Positions 5,399-13,846 of a DNA stretch of 20,022 bases are shown piece after piece. Origin of the DNA: a virus; the IMG/VR virus record IMGVR_UViG_3300042934_000100, positions 1 to 20,022 of that record; one strand, 5' to 3'. The position numbers and the translations under genes were made by a program. Numbering within the stretch: the first letter of the stretch is position 1; every line of letters starts with the position of its first letter. Under the pieces are notes generated by a model that was not told where the DNA came from, did no database searches, and saw nothing but the letters and a program-made list of their open reading frames with translations.

Positions 5399-7069
5399 AT
5401 GCCTAACGACGACCGGCCTCTTATTGAGGATTATACCAATGTGGACTGGCTTAACGCCGTCCGCAATGATGCGGGACTTGACTACCGGGACCGTATCCCC
5501 GAGGCCACGCAGGCCAATATTCAGGAGGTGATCCAGCTTCTCTGGACGTACAAGCCGTACATGAACAAGTTTGTTGATGTGCTTGTTAACCGTATTGGTC
5601 TTGTACTTTTCAGTGAATGGTCTTGGTCTAACCCGCTTGCCCCGCTTAAGCGCGGCATGCTTCAGATGGGTGAGACTATTGAAGAGATCATGGTTGGTCT
5701 TATTGAGGCCGATGAATATGACGCTGATCGTGACGAGCTTGAAGGTGAGCTTTTCGGAGCTAAAAAGCCGGAAGTGCAGGCTTCTTATCACGTTGTCAAT
5801 CGTCGTAACCGTTACAAGCTGACCATTCGTGAACCGGAGCTTCGCAACGCATTCATTACGGCAAATGGTCTTACCACTTTTGTCTCGCAGCTTATGGGTG
5901 CGGCGCAGAAGTCGGATCAGATCGATGAATTCCTTGCAATGGCAAACCTGTTCAAGGAAATGGATCAGGCCGCAACTGGCCCTGACGGAACGCACGGTCT
6001 GTTCAACGTTCAGATTGCCGATATTGGTGATGAGGCTTCGACTCCTGAACAGTCTAAGTATGCGCTTCGTCGTCTGCGCGAATTCGGTACTACGCTTCAG
6101 TTCCCCTCGCGGGCATATAACCCGGCTGGCATGCCGCAGGCTATTAACCCGGATGATCTGATTCTGTTTACCACTCCTGAGGCAGATGCCGCTATGGATG
6201 TTGAAGCGCTGGCAGCAGCATTCAATATCGATAAGTCGGATGTGGGATACCGTAAGTTCGTGCTCCCTTCGGCACACTATGGCATTCCCGGATTCCAGGC
6301 AGCGCTCACGTCTAAGGAATTCTTCGTTGTTGCCGATCAGCGTATCGAGACAACTTCGATGATGAACCCGGCAGCACTGTTTACGAATTACTGGCTTCAC
6401 CACTGGCAGGTTATTTCTGCTTCGCGGTTCGCGCCACTCGTCATGTTCAACTCGCTTCGTCCTTCGACGCAGCTTGCACCGATCGTGTACGAAATCACCG
6501 GCATTACCGATTTCACTATTGAAGATGCGGAAGGTGTTGCGGCACCGACCAACCTGTCTCGTGGCGAAATCTACAATGTTATTGTGGAAGGTGAGACTAC
6601 TCCTGTGGGCGGCCCCGCAGCGGTTCGTCTGTCGCTGGACGGTGCTACGTCGTCGTTCACGCGCGTTACTAACAACGGTGCGCTCTACATTGGTCCCGAT
6701 GAGCTTGCCGACACGCTCACCATTATTGCTACGGCAGTAGACAGTGATGACGTGCCGCAGTACACCGAGTCCACTACTCGCACCATTGTTGGGGACGGTG
6801 TTGTTCTCTGGCCTCACCCGCACGAGATTAACGACGCCGACAACGATGGCACGGAAGAAGTGACGCCCGCCGAGCTTACGATGGATGAGGACGACAACGT
6901 GACGATTCCGTCAATTGTCGGCGTTCAGTATCGTAAGGAAGGTGTGAACGTCAATAACGGGACTGTTCATAACATCGCAGTTGAAACCGACTTCGATGCC
7001 GTGGCCCGTACCGGCTATGAAATCGCAGCCGGTGCCGACACTACGTGGACGTTTACGCCCACACCGTAA
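5399..7069 (+). CDS. Major capsid protein with C-terminal Ig-like region
   Basis: 556 residues against 448 in phi29 gp8. The N-terminal two thirds follow gp8: VDVLVNRIGLV (about 59-69), N-P-L-A-P-L-K-R-G ... G-E-T-I-E-E-I (about 79-98), then YDADRDELEGELF, and later YWLHHWQVISASRFAPLV near 331-348, matching the gp8 YYYHVWQTLSVSRFA region. This part would form the HK97-like shell. From about 360 to 465 there is an Ig-like domain comparable to the phi29 BIG2 domain. A further domain of about 80 residues (about 475-556), absent from gp8, begins with an acidic linker and ends in WTFTPTP. It has GC-richer codons than neighbouring tail genes, as expected for the most abundant protein. Confidence 0.93.
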   Translation: MPNDDRPLIEDYTNVDWLNAVRNDAGLDYRDRIPEATQANIQEVIQLLWTYKPYMNKFVDVLVNRIGLVLFSEWSWSNPLAPLKRGMLQMGETIEEIMVGLIEADEYDADRDELEGELFGAKKPEVQASYHVVNRRNRYKLTIREPELRNAFITANGLTTFVSQLMGAAQKSDQIDEFLAMANLFKEMDQAATGPDGTHGLFNVQIADIGDEASTPEQSKYALRRLREFGTTLQFPSRAYNPAGMPQAINPDDLILFTTPEADAAMDVEALAAAFNIDKSDVGYRKFVLPSAHYGIPGFQAALTSKEFFVVADQRIETTSMMNPAALFTNYWLHHWQVISASRFAPLVMFNSLRPSTQLAPIVYEITGITDFTIEDAEGVAAPTNLSRGEIYNVIVEGETTPVGGPAAVRLSLDGATSSFTRVTNNGALYIGPDELADTLTIIATAVDSDDVPQYTESTTRTIVGDGVVLWPHPHEINDADNDGTEEVTPAELTMDEDDNVTIPSIVGVQYRKEGVNVNNGTVHNIAVETDFDAVARTGYEIAAGADTTWTFTPTP

Positions 7070-7079
7070 CCCTTGCATA

Positions 7080-7116
7080 GTGTGGGGAGCGATGCCGCAA
7101 GGATCGCTCCCCACAC
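7080..7116 (+). terminator. Perfect 14-bp hairpin between capsid and tail genes
   Basis: GTGTGGGGAGCGAT (7080-7093) and ATCGCTCCCCACAC (7103-7116) pair without mismatch around a 9-base loop. No U-run follows, so it may be a partial terminator or an mRNA-stabilising or processing element. CCTTGC (7071-7076) can also pair with GCAAGG (7097-7102) in and beside the loop. Placed right after the capsid gene, it would let capsid mRNA outnumber the tail mRNA. Confidence 0.65.
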
Positions 7117-7147
7117 ACTCATATAGAGTCCTGAAAGGATCTATTAA

Positions 7148-9358
7148 ATGGCATCTATCACTGATCCGGCTAATACGGATTATAATTTTGGGTACGGCTT
7201 TGACTATTCTGTCTGGACTGCCGGAACCCAAATTGATCTTGTAAACGTTCCCTGGAATAATGACTATAGGGACGTTGTACGTTTTAATAATAAAACAGCA
7301 CTTGACACGTATATTGATTCGCTTGAGCCTGCCGGTATTCGTATTACGTCCGTTTCATACGTGAAACCGAATGAGCCGGTAAAGATTAATATTCCACATA
7401 ACCGAGCTATTCGATACAACTATATTCGAGTATCAAATCCAGTTCAGCCAATTCCAGGCGACGACATACAGAAGAATTACTATTACTTCATTCTCGATGC
7501 ACGCTATGTAAACCCTGGCGTTACCGAGATTGTCGTTCAGCTTGATGTATGGCAGACATACATTTATGACGTGACAATCGGTCGTTGCTATGTTGAGCGC
7601 GGCCATATTGGCATTGCTAATACTAATAACTTTAACAACTACGGTCGTGACTATCTTACGGTTCCTGAAGGGCTTGACGTTGGTGGAGAATACAACGTTG
7701 TTGCCACTCGTGAAAATTGGATTATGTCACCGACACCGTTTGCTACACAGTTTCGTTATGGTGGTTATGACATTCTTGTATTTTCTAGCACTGATCTTCT
7801 AGCCGATCCCGGCACTGTAGAAAATCCTACACTTGTTGCCGCTAGTGGCTCATCGTTTCAGGGCACCTTTCATGGTGCAAATGTGTATGTGTTTGATGCT
7901 CAATCTTTTGCGGCATATCTTAGCAGCATGAAAGATAAGCCTTGGGTTACTCAAGGAATCATGTCTATTACAATGATTCCTAAGATCAGCCGCTATCATC
8001 CTGATTTTGTTTATGGGGCATTCCCACTTCCGGCAGCGGCACCTACATTGCCGCCACAGAATCATAGACACAACTTGTTTTCAGGGTGGAGAACACACGC
8101 TGATTATGTTAATAAGATTCCTGAGCGGTACCGTCATCTAAATAAGTTTAAGGTTTTCCCTTATACAGCGATTGAAATGACGACATTTCATGGGTCGCCG
8201 GTTGTTCTAAAACCTGAGTCGTGGAATGATCCTAACGCTCAAATTATGGAACGGGTATCTCTTGTTCCGCCTAGTCAGCGGGTAGAGTTTATGCCGCGTT
8301 ATTATAATACGCATTCTGCACATTTGAATGTGTATGAGCAGCTGTGGCCGGAGCCGATCGATCAGAACAGTTATCTTGCATCTTTGCAGGGTGATGATTT
8401 TGGTGACTATCTTGATCTTGTTACACAGATTGCAAATTTCCCATCTATGGCAATCGTGAACAATGGCGCAATTTCCTATCTCGCCGCTAACACGCATGCA
8501 ATTGCTAATCAATACAAGTCGGCCGATTGGTCACAACAGCGCGCACTAGGAATGGCGCAAGGTCAGTATGACGTTGCTACAGGCGCAATGCATACTGCAA
8601 TGTCAATGTCTGGTATCGGTGTAAATGCTGATATTGCACAAACCGCAAATGCAAACCGTACAAACGTAGCGAACGCAATTGTAAGCGCCGCAACGGGCGT
8701 TGCAGGTGGGGCCGGTGGCGGCGCGGTGTTTGGTGGCGTAGGTGCCGCAGCGGGCGCTGTAGGTGGCACTGTGCAGGGTGTTGGCAATCTCATTAGTAGC
8801 GGTATTAATGCCGCAGCTAATGATGAGTCGCTTGCAGTGCGTAGTCGTGCCGCAGCACAGTCTGCGATTACGCAGAATCAGCAGCAGCAGCTTGTACGCG
8901 ATACGAATAAAGGTCTTGCTGATTGGGCCGCACGCGGCGATTACGCTATTACACAGGGTGCGCTGAATGCTAAGGTGCAGGACGCTAATTTGATTCAGCC
9001 TACAACGGCAGGTCAAACAGGTGGCGAGACTATTAACATTGTGAATGGTGGTTTGAAGGTCTCGCTTCGATGGAAGCTGATTGATAACGCCGCTATTCGT
9101 ACGATTGGTGAATTCTGGCTACGTTATGGTTACGCGATTCGTGCGTCCATTGTGCCGCCCGCAAATCTTCGTGTAATGAGCAAGTTTACTTATTGGAAGA
9201 TGAGTGAAACTTATATTAGCGCATCGGCAATTCCTGAAGGTCATAAGCAAACCGTGCGCGGTGTACTTGAAAAGGGTGTTACAGTGTGGACAAATCCTGC
9301 AGATATTGGTGTTATTGATTGGGCGGATAATGCGCCACTTGGAGGGATTAGCTACTAA
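7148..9358 (+). CDS. Tail knob protein (phi29 gp9-like)
   Basis: 736 residues against 599 in phi29 gp9. Early residues NVPWNNDYRDVVRFNN match the gp9 start (DVPFSNDYKNTRWF). ALDTYIDSL, then FILDARYVNPGVTEIVVQLD and VWQTYIYDVTIGRCYVERGH follow the gp9 order. The C-terminal part keeps YWKMSETYISASAIPEGH and VTVWTNPADIG, matching gp9 (ITLWHTDNIGNY). Residues about 510-560 are an Ala/Gly-rich apolar run (GVAGGAGGGAVFGGVGAAAG), at the place of the gp9 loops that insert in the host membrane to open a DNA channel. It should form the hexameric distal tail tube. AAAGGA lies 9 bases before the ATG, and the stop overlaps the portal start by one base. Confidence 0.93.
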   Translation: MASITDPANTDYNFGYGFDYSVWTAGTQIDLVNVPWNNDYRDVVRFNNKTALDTYIDSLEPAGIRITSVSYVKPNEPVKINIPHNRAIRYNYIRVSNPVQPIPGDDIQKNYYYFILDARYVNPGVTEIVVQLDVWQTYIYDVTIGRCYVERGHIGIANTNNFNNYGRDYLTVPEGLDVGGEYNVVATRENWIMSPTPFATQFRYGGYDILVFSSTDLLADPGTVENPTLVAASGSSFQGTFHGANVYVFDAQSFAAYLSSMKDKPWVTQGIMSITMIPKISRYHPDFVYGAFPLPAAAPTLPPQNHRHNLFSGWRTHADYVNKIPERYRHLNKFKVFPYTAIEMTTFHGSPVVLKPESWNDPNAQIMERVSLVPPSQRVEFMPRYYNTHSAHLNVYEQLWPEPIDQNSYLASLQGDDFGDYLDLVTQIANFPSMAIVNNGAISYLAANTHAIANQYKSADWSQQRALGMAQGQYDVATGAMHTAMSMSGIGVNADIAQTANANRTNVANAIVSAATGVAGGAGGGAVFGGVGAAAGAVGGTVQGVGNLISSGINAAANDESLAVRSRAAAQSAITQNQQQQLVRDTNKGLADWAARGDYAITQGALNAKVQDANLIQPTTAGQTGGETINIVNGGLKVSLRWKLIDNAAIRTIGEFWLRYGYAIRASIVPPANLRVMSKFTYWKMSETYISASAIPEGHKQTVRGVLEKGVTVWTNPADIGVIDWADNAPLGGISY

Positions 9359-10407
9359 TGAGCAGCATTAAGCGTGGTGGTGGCGCAGACTCGTTTTACA
9401 ATACACATCTTTTCGGCTATGACGGTAGGTTTAATACTAATCCGTCAGCGAATCGTGAACGTGCAATTGCAACAATGTTGGAACGTAATATCAGCGAACT
9501 TGCCGTAAACAGATTCAAATGGGAAGGATTGCCGGAGTCAATTGATCCTCGATTCTTGGAAATGTGTCTCTTGCTTAACGGTCTTGCCGTATGGTATTGG
9601 GATGATGATTATGACAAGCTACTTGCCGTGCGAGGCAGTGGTGTCGGCACAGTAAACATGCTGGACAATCCTGTGAGCTTTACAGTGATCGGGCCAGGTT
9701 CGACAATGCAACCTGATAATGAGCTTGCACCGGCACTGTTTAAGAATAAGACTCTTGGCGCGTATCAGCCCGCAGTAAAATATGAGGATGATGAAGTCAA
9801 GCGTAAGGCTATTGGAATGTGGCCTAATTATTTTCGGTATCCTGAGATTGATGTTATCCGTATTTACTCGACGCGACTTGCGACCATTGATCGCACGCTA
9901 GAAATCAACACCAAAAATGCACGACGTAACAAGGTACTTCGCACAACGCCTAACACTCAACTTTCGATTGTAAACATGAATCGACAGATTGATGAGGGTG
10001 TTGAAGCAATTCAAGTAAGTGATTCATTCGCAGATATGAACGTCATTGATGCCATTGATCTTGGCATTCTTCCTGACTCATATGACAAGCTGGGGGTGCA
10101 TCGTACTCGTGTATGGAATGAGTGCATGAATCTTCTTGGCATTGATAACGCTAATCAGGAAAAGAAAGAAAGGCTTGTTGCCGCTGAAGTTGGAGCTAAC
10201 GATTCTCAGACAGACTCAATGCGTTATGTGAGTCTCAATGCTCGACGTTATGCCGCAGACCAAATCAACAAGGTCTTTGGCACGAAAATTAAGGTTGATT
10301 TCAATGTAGAAGTTGAACAACAGGCCGAAGCAATGGAGCAGAATACAAACCCGGCAGGAGGGGAGGAAAATGGCAACGTTCACGCTGGAGCTGAAAACAG
10401 TAATTGA
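9358..10407 (+). CDS. Portal / head-tail connector (phi29 gp10-like)
   Basis: 349 residues against 309 in phi29 gp10. Clear landmarks: FKWEGLPESIDPRFLE (about 53-68; gp10 has FEWENLPPTINPSFLE), and RVWNECMNLLGIDNANQEKK with ERLVAAEVGAND (about 250-285; gp10 has [20 protein letters not shown]). It would form the twelve-subunit ring at one capsid vertex through which DNA is pumped by the ATPase. The C-terminal tail is acidic and Asn-rich. Its ATG overlaps the stop of the tail-knob gene, and its 3' end overlaps the next gene by 38 bases and contains that gene's ribosome binding site. Confidence 0.95.
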   Translation: MSSIKRGGGADSFYNTHLFGYDGRFNTNPSANRERAIATMLERNISELAVNRFKWEGLPESIDPRFLEMCLLLNGLAVWYWDDDYDKLLAVRGSGVGTVNMLDNPVSFTVIGPGSTMQPDNELAPALFKNKTLGAYQPAVKYEDDEVKRKAIGMWPNYFRYPEIDVIRIYSTRLATIDRTLEINTKNARRNKVLRTTPNTQLSIVNMNRQIDEGVEAIQVSDSFADMNVIDAIDLGILPDSYDKLGVHRTRVWNECMNLLGIDNANQEKKERLVAAEVGANDSQTDSMRYVSLNARRYAADQINKVFGTKIKVDFNVEVEQQAEAMEQNTNPAGGEENGNVHAGAENSN

Positions 10408-11146
10408 ATTCATGTACGGCACCACAATGGACCCGGAAGATTACGAGCAGACTTACGAGTCTGTGACTTTCGGTGACGTTATATATGGAGAATTGCCGGT
10501 ACTGGCAGACAACGGCACAAAGCTAGGAATCGGCGGCTACCCGATTTTTGACGCTAATTATCGTAAGGTGCTTAACGGCAAGATTCTTGACCGTTATTGG
10601 AATCGTGAAATTTGCACGGAAACTATTGATGATTGGCGACTCATCATTCGTCGCAAGATGAATGAAATCATGCCATTTTATAATAAGTTGTATGAAACTG
10701 AGCAGCTTGGATATAGCGCGCTAGACACGATGAGCATTCACAGTGTGAACGCGTCAACACTTGTAGGTGTAGAGAACGCTATAGCAGAGAATGTCTCGAC
10801 AAGTGACACCGATTCCAAAGCACGAGTTGTCAACTCTGACACCCCTCAAACGATGCTCGCACAGAATGCGGATTACGCATCTGGCGCAACTGACAGTAAC
10901 AGTCAAAGCGAAGTAGGATCGCAATCTAATCAAACGTCTGATTCCACGAATAACACCGAGTCAGATTCGGACACGCTTGTTACCGGCTATCAGGGTGCGG
11001 CATCTGATCTTGTCGTTAAGTTCCGCAACAGTCTCTTGAACATTGACACGATGATTCTTGATGAGCTTAATGATTGCTTCATGCAAGTACTTAACAATGG
11101 TGACACTTACACTCGTCAACACTACCCGTATGGATGGGGCTACTAA
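10370..11146 (+). CDS. Lower collar protein (phi29 gp11-like)
   Basis: 258 residues. The start at ATG 10370 is set by GGAGGGGAGG just upstream, rather than the frame opening at 10313. DRYWNREICTETIDDWRLII followed by M-N-E-I-M-P-F-Y-N-K-L-Y-E-T-E (about 80-120) is the pattern of gp11-type collar proteins, which join the portal to the tail knob. Residues about 140-210 are a low-complexity stretch of Ser, Thr, Asp and Asn, probably an exposed loop. The C-terminal 45 residues return to a hydrophobic helix pattern. Gene order (portal, collar, appendages) supports the call. Confidence 0.88.
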   Translation: MATFTLELKTVIEFMYGTTMDPEDYEQTYESVTFGDVIYGELPVLADNGTKLGIGGYPIFDANYRKVLNGKILDRYWNREICTETIDDWRLIIRRKMNEIMPFYNKLYETEQLGYSALDTMSIHSVNASTLVGVENAIAENVSTSDTDSKARVVNSDTPQTMLAQNADYASGATDSNSQSEVGSQSNQTSDSTNNTESDSDTLVTGYQGAASDLVVKFRNSLLNIDTMILDELNDCFMQVLNNGDTYTRQHYPYGWGY

Positions 11147-12135
11147 TGCCAATCACACCTTTGCCGCCGTATATTCCGCCATTTGGTCCAACACCAAATA
11201 TTACGCCTTTTAACTATCGTGATGGTCGTAACTATCTTCGCAAAATTGAGGACTTGATTAAATACCTCAATCGTGTTGTTATTCCTAACACCAATGAGGC
11301 ATGGGAAGCATTGGCACTAGCATTTGAGGAACAGGTAAATATCCTCATTGCAGAAGTTAATACGCAGCTTGCCGCACAGGATGCTGCCGTAACTGAGCAG
11401 CTTGAACAGCAGAATGCCGACGTTACACAGCAACTTGCCGATCAGGATGCCGCTGTAACAGCACAGTTGGATGCACAGAACACGGCAATTACCAATCAGC
11501 TTGCGGCGCAAGATATTGCGATTGCCGATCAGCTTGCCGATCAGAACACTGCCGTCACTAATCAGCTTGACGCGCAAAATACGGCTGTTACTAATCAGCT
11601 TGCGACACAAGATGCAGATATTGCCGATCAGCTAGCTACTCAGAACACAGCAATCTCTGCACAGCTTGCCGATCAGGATGCGGCGATTGCCGCCGAGATT
11701 GCAACCGTGCAAACTGTTGCATTCGCTGATCCCGTTATTGATGCTGTAATTACGGATACTGACACTGACACTCGCGCATTGCTGGACAGTCTTTATGCGG
11801 CACCGGCTGTTGATACCGGCTGGGTTGATCTTACGATTGATGCAGCGTTTACCGGCTTTGTACGGTATCGTGCTGTTGGTGACACGGTATCTATTGCCGT
11901 TGACGTGACAGGCGCGGCAGGGTCCATGCCTGAAGCTGATACGGATTTGACTGCCGATCTTGTTTTCATTCCCGCAGAGTATCGGCCTACACAGGCACCG
12001 GTGGTTGCGTCGGCAACGTTGACACCTATTGATATGGGGCTGATTTACGTAAACCCGGCAGGTCTAGTTAGATTTAATAATGGTGACGCGTTGACGACGC
12101 GCGCTGTCGGCACTATCACTTATCAGGCAGGTTAA
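11146..12135 (+). CDS. Appendage/fibre protein A with hendecad coiled-coil stalk
   Basis: 329 residues with three parts. Residues 1-60 hold a Pro-rich start and PNITPFNYRDGRNYL, an anchor shared with the next gene and typical of phi29-group appendage proteins. Residues 74-183 are ten exact-length repeats of 11 residues with pattern QLxxQ[DN]xA[VI]xx, encoded at 11365-11694; eleven-residue periodicity makes a slightly right-handed coiled coil, almost certainly trimeric here. Residues about 205-329 form a beta-rich globular end (WVDLTIDAAFTGFVRYRAVG ... FIPAEYRPTQAPVV) that resembles fibre tip domains and could bind the receptor. The ATG overlaps the collar stop by one base. A host-recognition fibre is a strong inference; its target is unknown. 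Confidence 0.85.
   Translation: MPITPLPPYIPPFGPTPNITPFNYRDGRNYLRKIEDLIKYLNRVVIPNTNEAWEALALAFEEQVNILIAEVNTQLAAQDAAVTEQLEQQNADVTQQLADQDAAVTAQLDAQNTAITNQLAAQDIAIADQLADQNTAVTNQLDAQNTAVTNQLATQDADIADQLATQNTAISAQLADQDAAIAAEIATVQTVAFADPVIDAVITDTDTDTRALLDSLYAAPAVDTGWVDLTIDAAFTGFVRYRAVGDTVSIAVDVTGAAGSMPEADTDLTADLVFIPAEYRPTQAPVVASATLTPIDMGLIYVNPAGLVRFNNGDALTTRAVGTITYQAG
11365..11694 (+). repeat. Ten tandem 33-bp repeats coding the hendecad stalk
   Basis: Ten units of 33 bases, each coding 11 residues that start Gln-Leu. The units are degenerate at third positions yet still share CAGCTTGCN and GATCAG-type blocks. Such repeats can gain or lose units by recombination and so change fibre length. Confidence 0.9.
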
Positions 12136-12136
12136 A

Positions 12137-13846
12137 ATGAGTATTCCCGAACTTATTCCCCCGTTCTCGCCGGAAATTGGTCCGGTTCCGAATATCACAC
12201 CATTTACATACCGTGATGGTCGCACTTATCTTGATAAGCTGGCAGGTCTAGTTTATTGGGCTAATAATAGCCTTGTGCCACAGATGAATGAAGCTGTGGA
12301 AATTGTTATTAATGATGGTATTCAGTTGCAAGATCCAGTAATGGCAGGAATTATGAATATTCCTGATTCTAATACACGACTTGTTACTGACGATATTTAC
12401 ACACTTGCATATTTGGCTCCTAGAGCAACAGGGGCGAATCAGCTAACTGAATTGCAGACTGCTATTGATACAGCAGCAAGTAATGGAATGTCGCTAGCAT
12501 TACGGGGCGACTACATTATTGCTGGTGAGCTAACTGTTCCGTCAAATATGACGATTGACGGTAGTAATGCGACAATTACACAAATATCTAATCTGCAAAG
12601 TATTTTTAGACTTAATAATGTGACTAATGTTCACATTACGCATGTTAAAGCATTTGGAAAGCAGTCTGATTATGTAAACAGTTCCAATGTTTATCGTGCA
12701 GCAGCAGTATATTGTGCAGGCGAAACAAATGATGTGATTGTTGATTTTTGCGATTTTAGAAATTTTGCAGGCGCAGGTGTATATGCTGCGGGAACTTGCA
12801 CCGATATCACTATTCAACGAAATAAGCTTGGTGGACCGGGTAGTGATTACATCCTAAATACCACTTACAATTATGGTGCGGGAATTGTAATTATGGATGG
12901 TTTGCAGAATTGGAATGCTATTGAAAATGAAATATTCGACTGGACACAAGGAATTGTAACAGGCCATAGTGCAAATAAGTTTAGAGTAATTGGAAATTAC
13001 ATTCATGATATTGTAGGACAGCATGGAATGTATTTCCGTGCAATTGCTGAAGGGGTTATTTCTAATAATTTGGTAGTAGATATTGCTCTACAAGGCATGA
13101 AAATTCAAATTACTGAAACAGGTGCAGCAGTAGTTAGCACCGATATTTCTATTACAGCCAATACATTCAAAAATGTTGGTGTTCATGGCATTTTGTTTGC
13201 ATCTACAGTAGCAGTTTTGGTTACTAAAATTTCGGTCACATCTAATACGATTGACGGTTCTACAGGTGACGGAATTGTACTAGATGGTGCCTATGTTCAA
13301 GGCATTACACTTGTAGCAAATCATATTAGTAACACCAACTATGGCATTCGTAGTAATGGTGCATCATATAATCAAATTATTAATAATGATATTGAAAACG
13401 TTGCTCGAACGGGAATTCATCTAGTTGGTGGAACGGGTAATAAAGTGATGGGTAATAATGTAAAAAATGTGGGCTCCGCAGATGACATTGCGGCGAATAA
13501 TGGTATTAGTTTTTCAACAGTGCTAGATACTACAGTCATGTCAAATAAGGTTAGATCGCCTAATGGTAAAATGCGATATGCATACTATGTGCTTACAGGT
13601 GCAATTAGTGAACTAATTTTCACCGATAATGAGGGTGTAGATGCAACTCAATACGGCTATCGTGGTGTTGCCGGAGACGCCAAGATGTTTCGAGGGAACA
13701 AATTTTCTGGCGCATTGGGGAGTGTAGTAACACCCCCTACGAACTACCCTGCTATTTCGGACAGTACCGGAGGCACCGTAACAAGTTTGGAAACTAGACT
13801 TAATCAACTATACTCGGTTCTTCGAGCTAACAACATTATTCGTTAA
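12137..13846 (+). CDS. Appendage/tailspike protein B with parallel beta-helix
   Basis: 569 residues. The N-terminal 55 residues repeat the anchor of protein A (PNITPFTYRDGRTYL). Residues about 120-520 show the short-strand, Asn- and Gly-rich repetition of a right-handed parallel beta-helix, with repeated turns such as NNDIENVARTGIHLVGGTGN and ITANTFKNVGVHGILF. This is the architecture of the phi29 gp12 appendage and of many glycan-cleaving tailspikes. The last 40 residues include a helix suited to trimerisation (VTSLETRLNQLYSVLRANNI). Catalytic residues cannot be assigned. The middle of the gene is visibly richer in A and T than its neighbours. It probably binds or cuts a cell-surface glycan. 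Confidence 0.87.
   Translation: MSIPELIPPFSPEIGPVPNITPFTYRDGRTYLDKLAGLVYWANNSLVPQMNEAVEIVINDGIQLQDPVMAGIMNIPDSNTRLVTDDIYTLAYLAPRATGANQLTELQTAIDTAASNGMSLALRGDYIIAGELTVPSNMTIDGSNATITQISNLQSIFRLNNVTNVHITHVKAFGKQSDYVNSSNVYRAAAVYCAGETNDVIVDFCDFRNFAGAGVYAAGTCTDITIQRNKLGGPGSDYILNTTYNYGAGIVIMDGLQNWNAIENEIFDWTQGIVTGHSANKFRVIGNYIHDIVGQHGMYFRAIAEGVISNNLVVDIALQGMKIQITETGAAVVSTDISITANTFKNVGVHGILFASTVAVLVTKISVTSNTIDGSTGDGIVLDGAYVQGITLVANHISNTNYGIRSNGASYNQIINNDIENVARTGIHLVGGTGNKVMGNNVKNVGSADDIAANNGISFSTVLDTTVMSNKVRSPNGKMRYAYYVLTGAISELIFTDNEGVDATQYGYRGVAGDAKMFRGNKFSGALGSVVTPPTNYPAISDSTGGTVTSLETRLNQLYSVLRANNIIR

Noticed and set aside
5165-6823. 552-codon open frame on the minus strand
   Set aside because: It is antisense to the capsid gene, which has clear phi29 gp8 landmarks. 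The translation is rich in Arg, His, Cys and Ser and shows no domain, as expected for the reverse of strongly biased codons.
9001-9110. Possible recombination or attachment site
   Set aside because: No integrase or excisionase gene is present and the phage layout is strictly lytic in type; no core repeat was found.
11365-11694. CRISPR-like regular repetition
   Set aside because: The 33-bp units are contiguous coding repeats without spacers.
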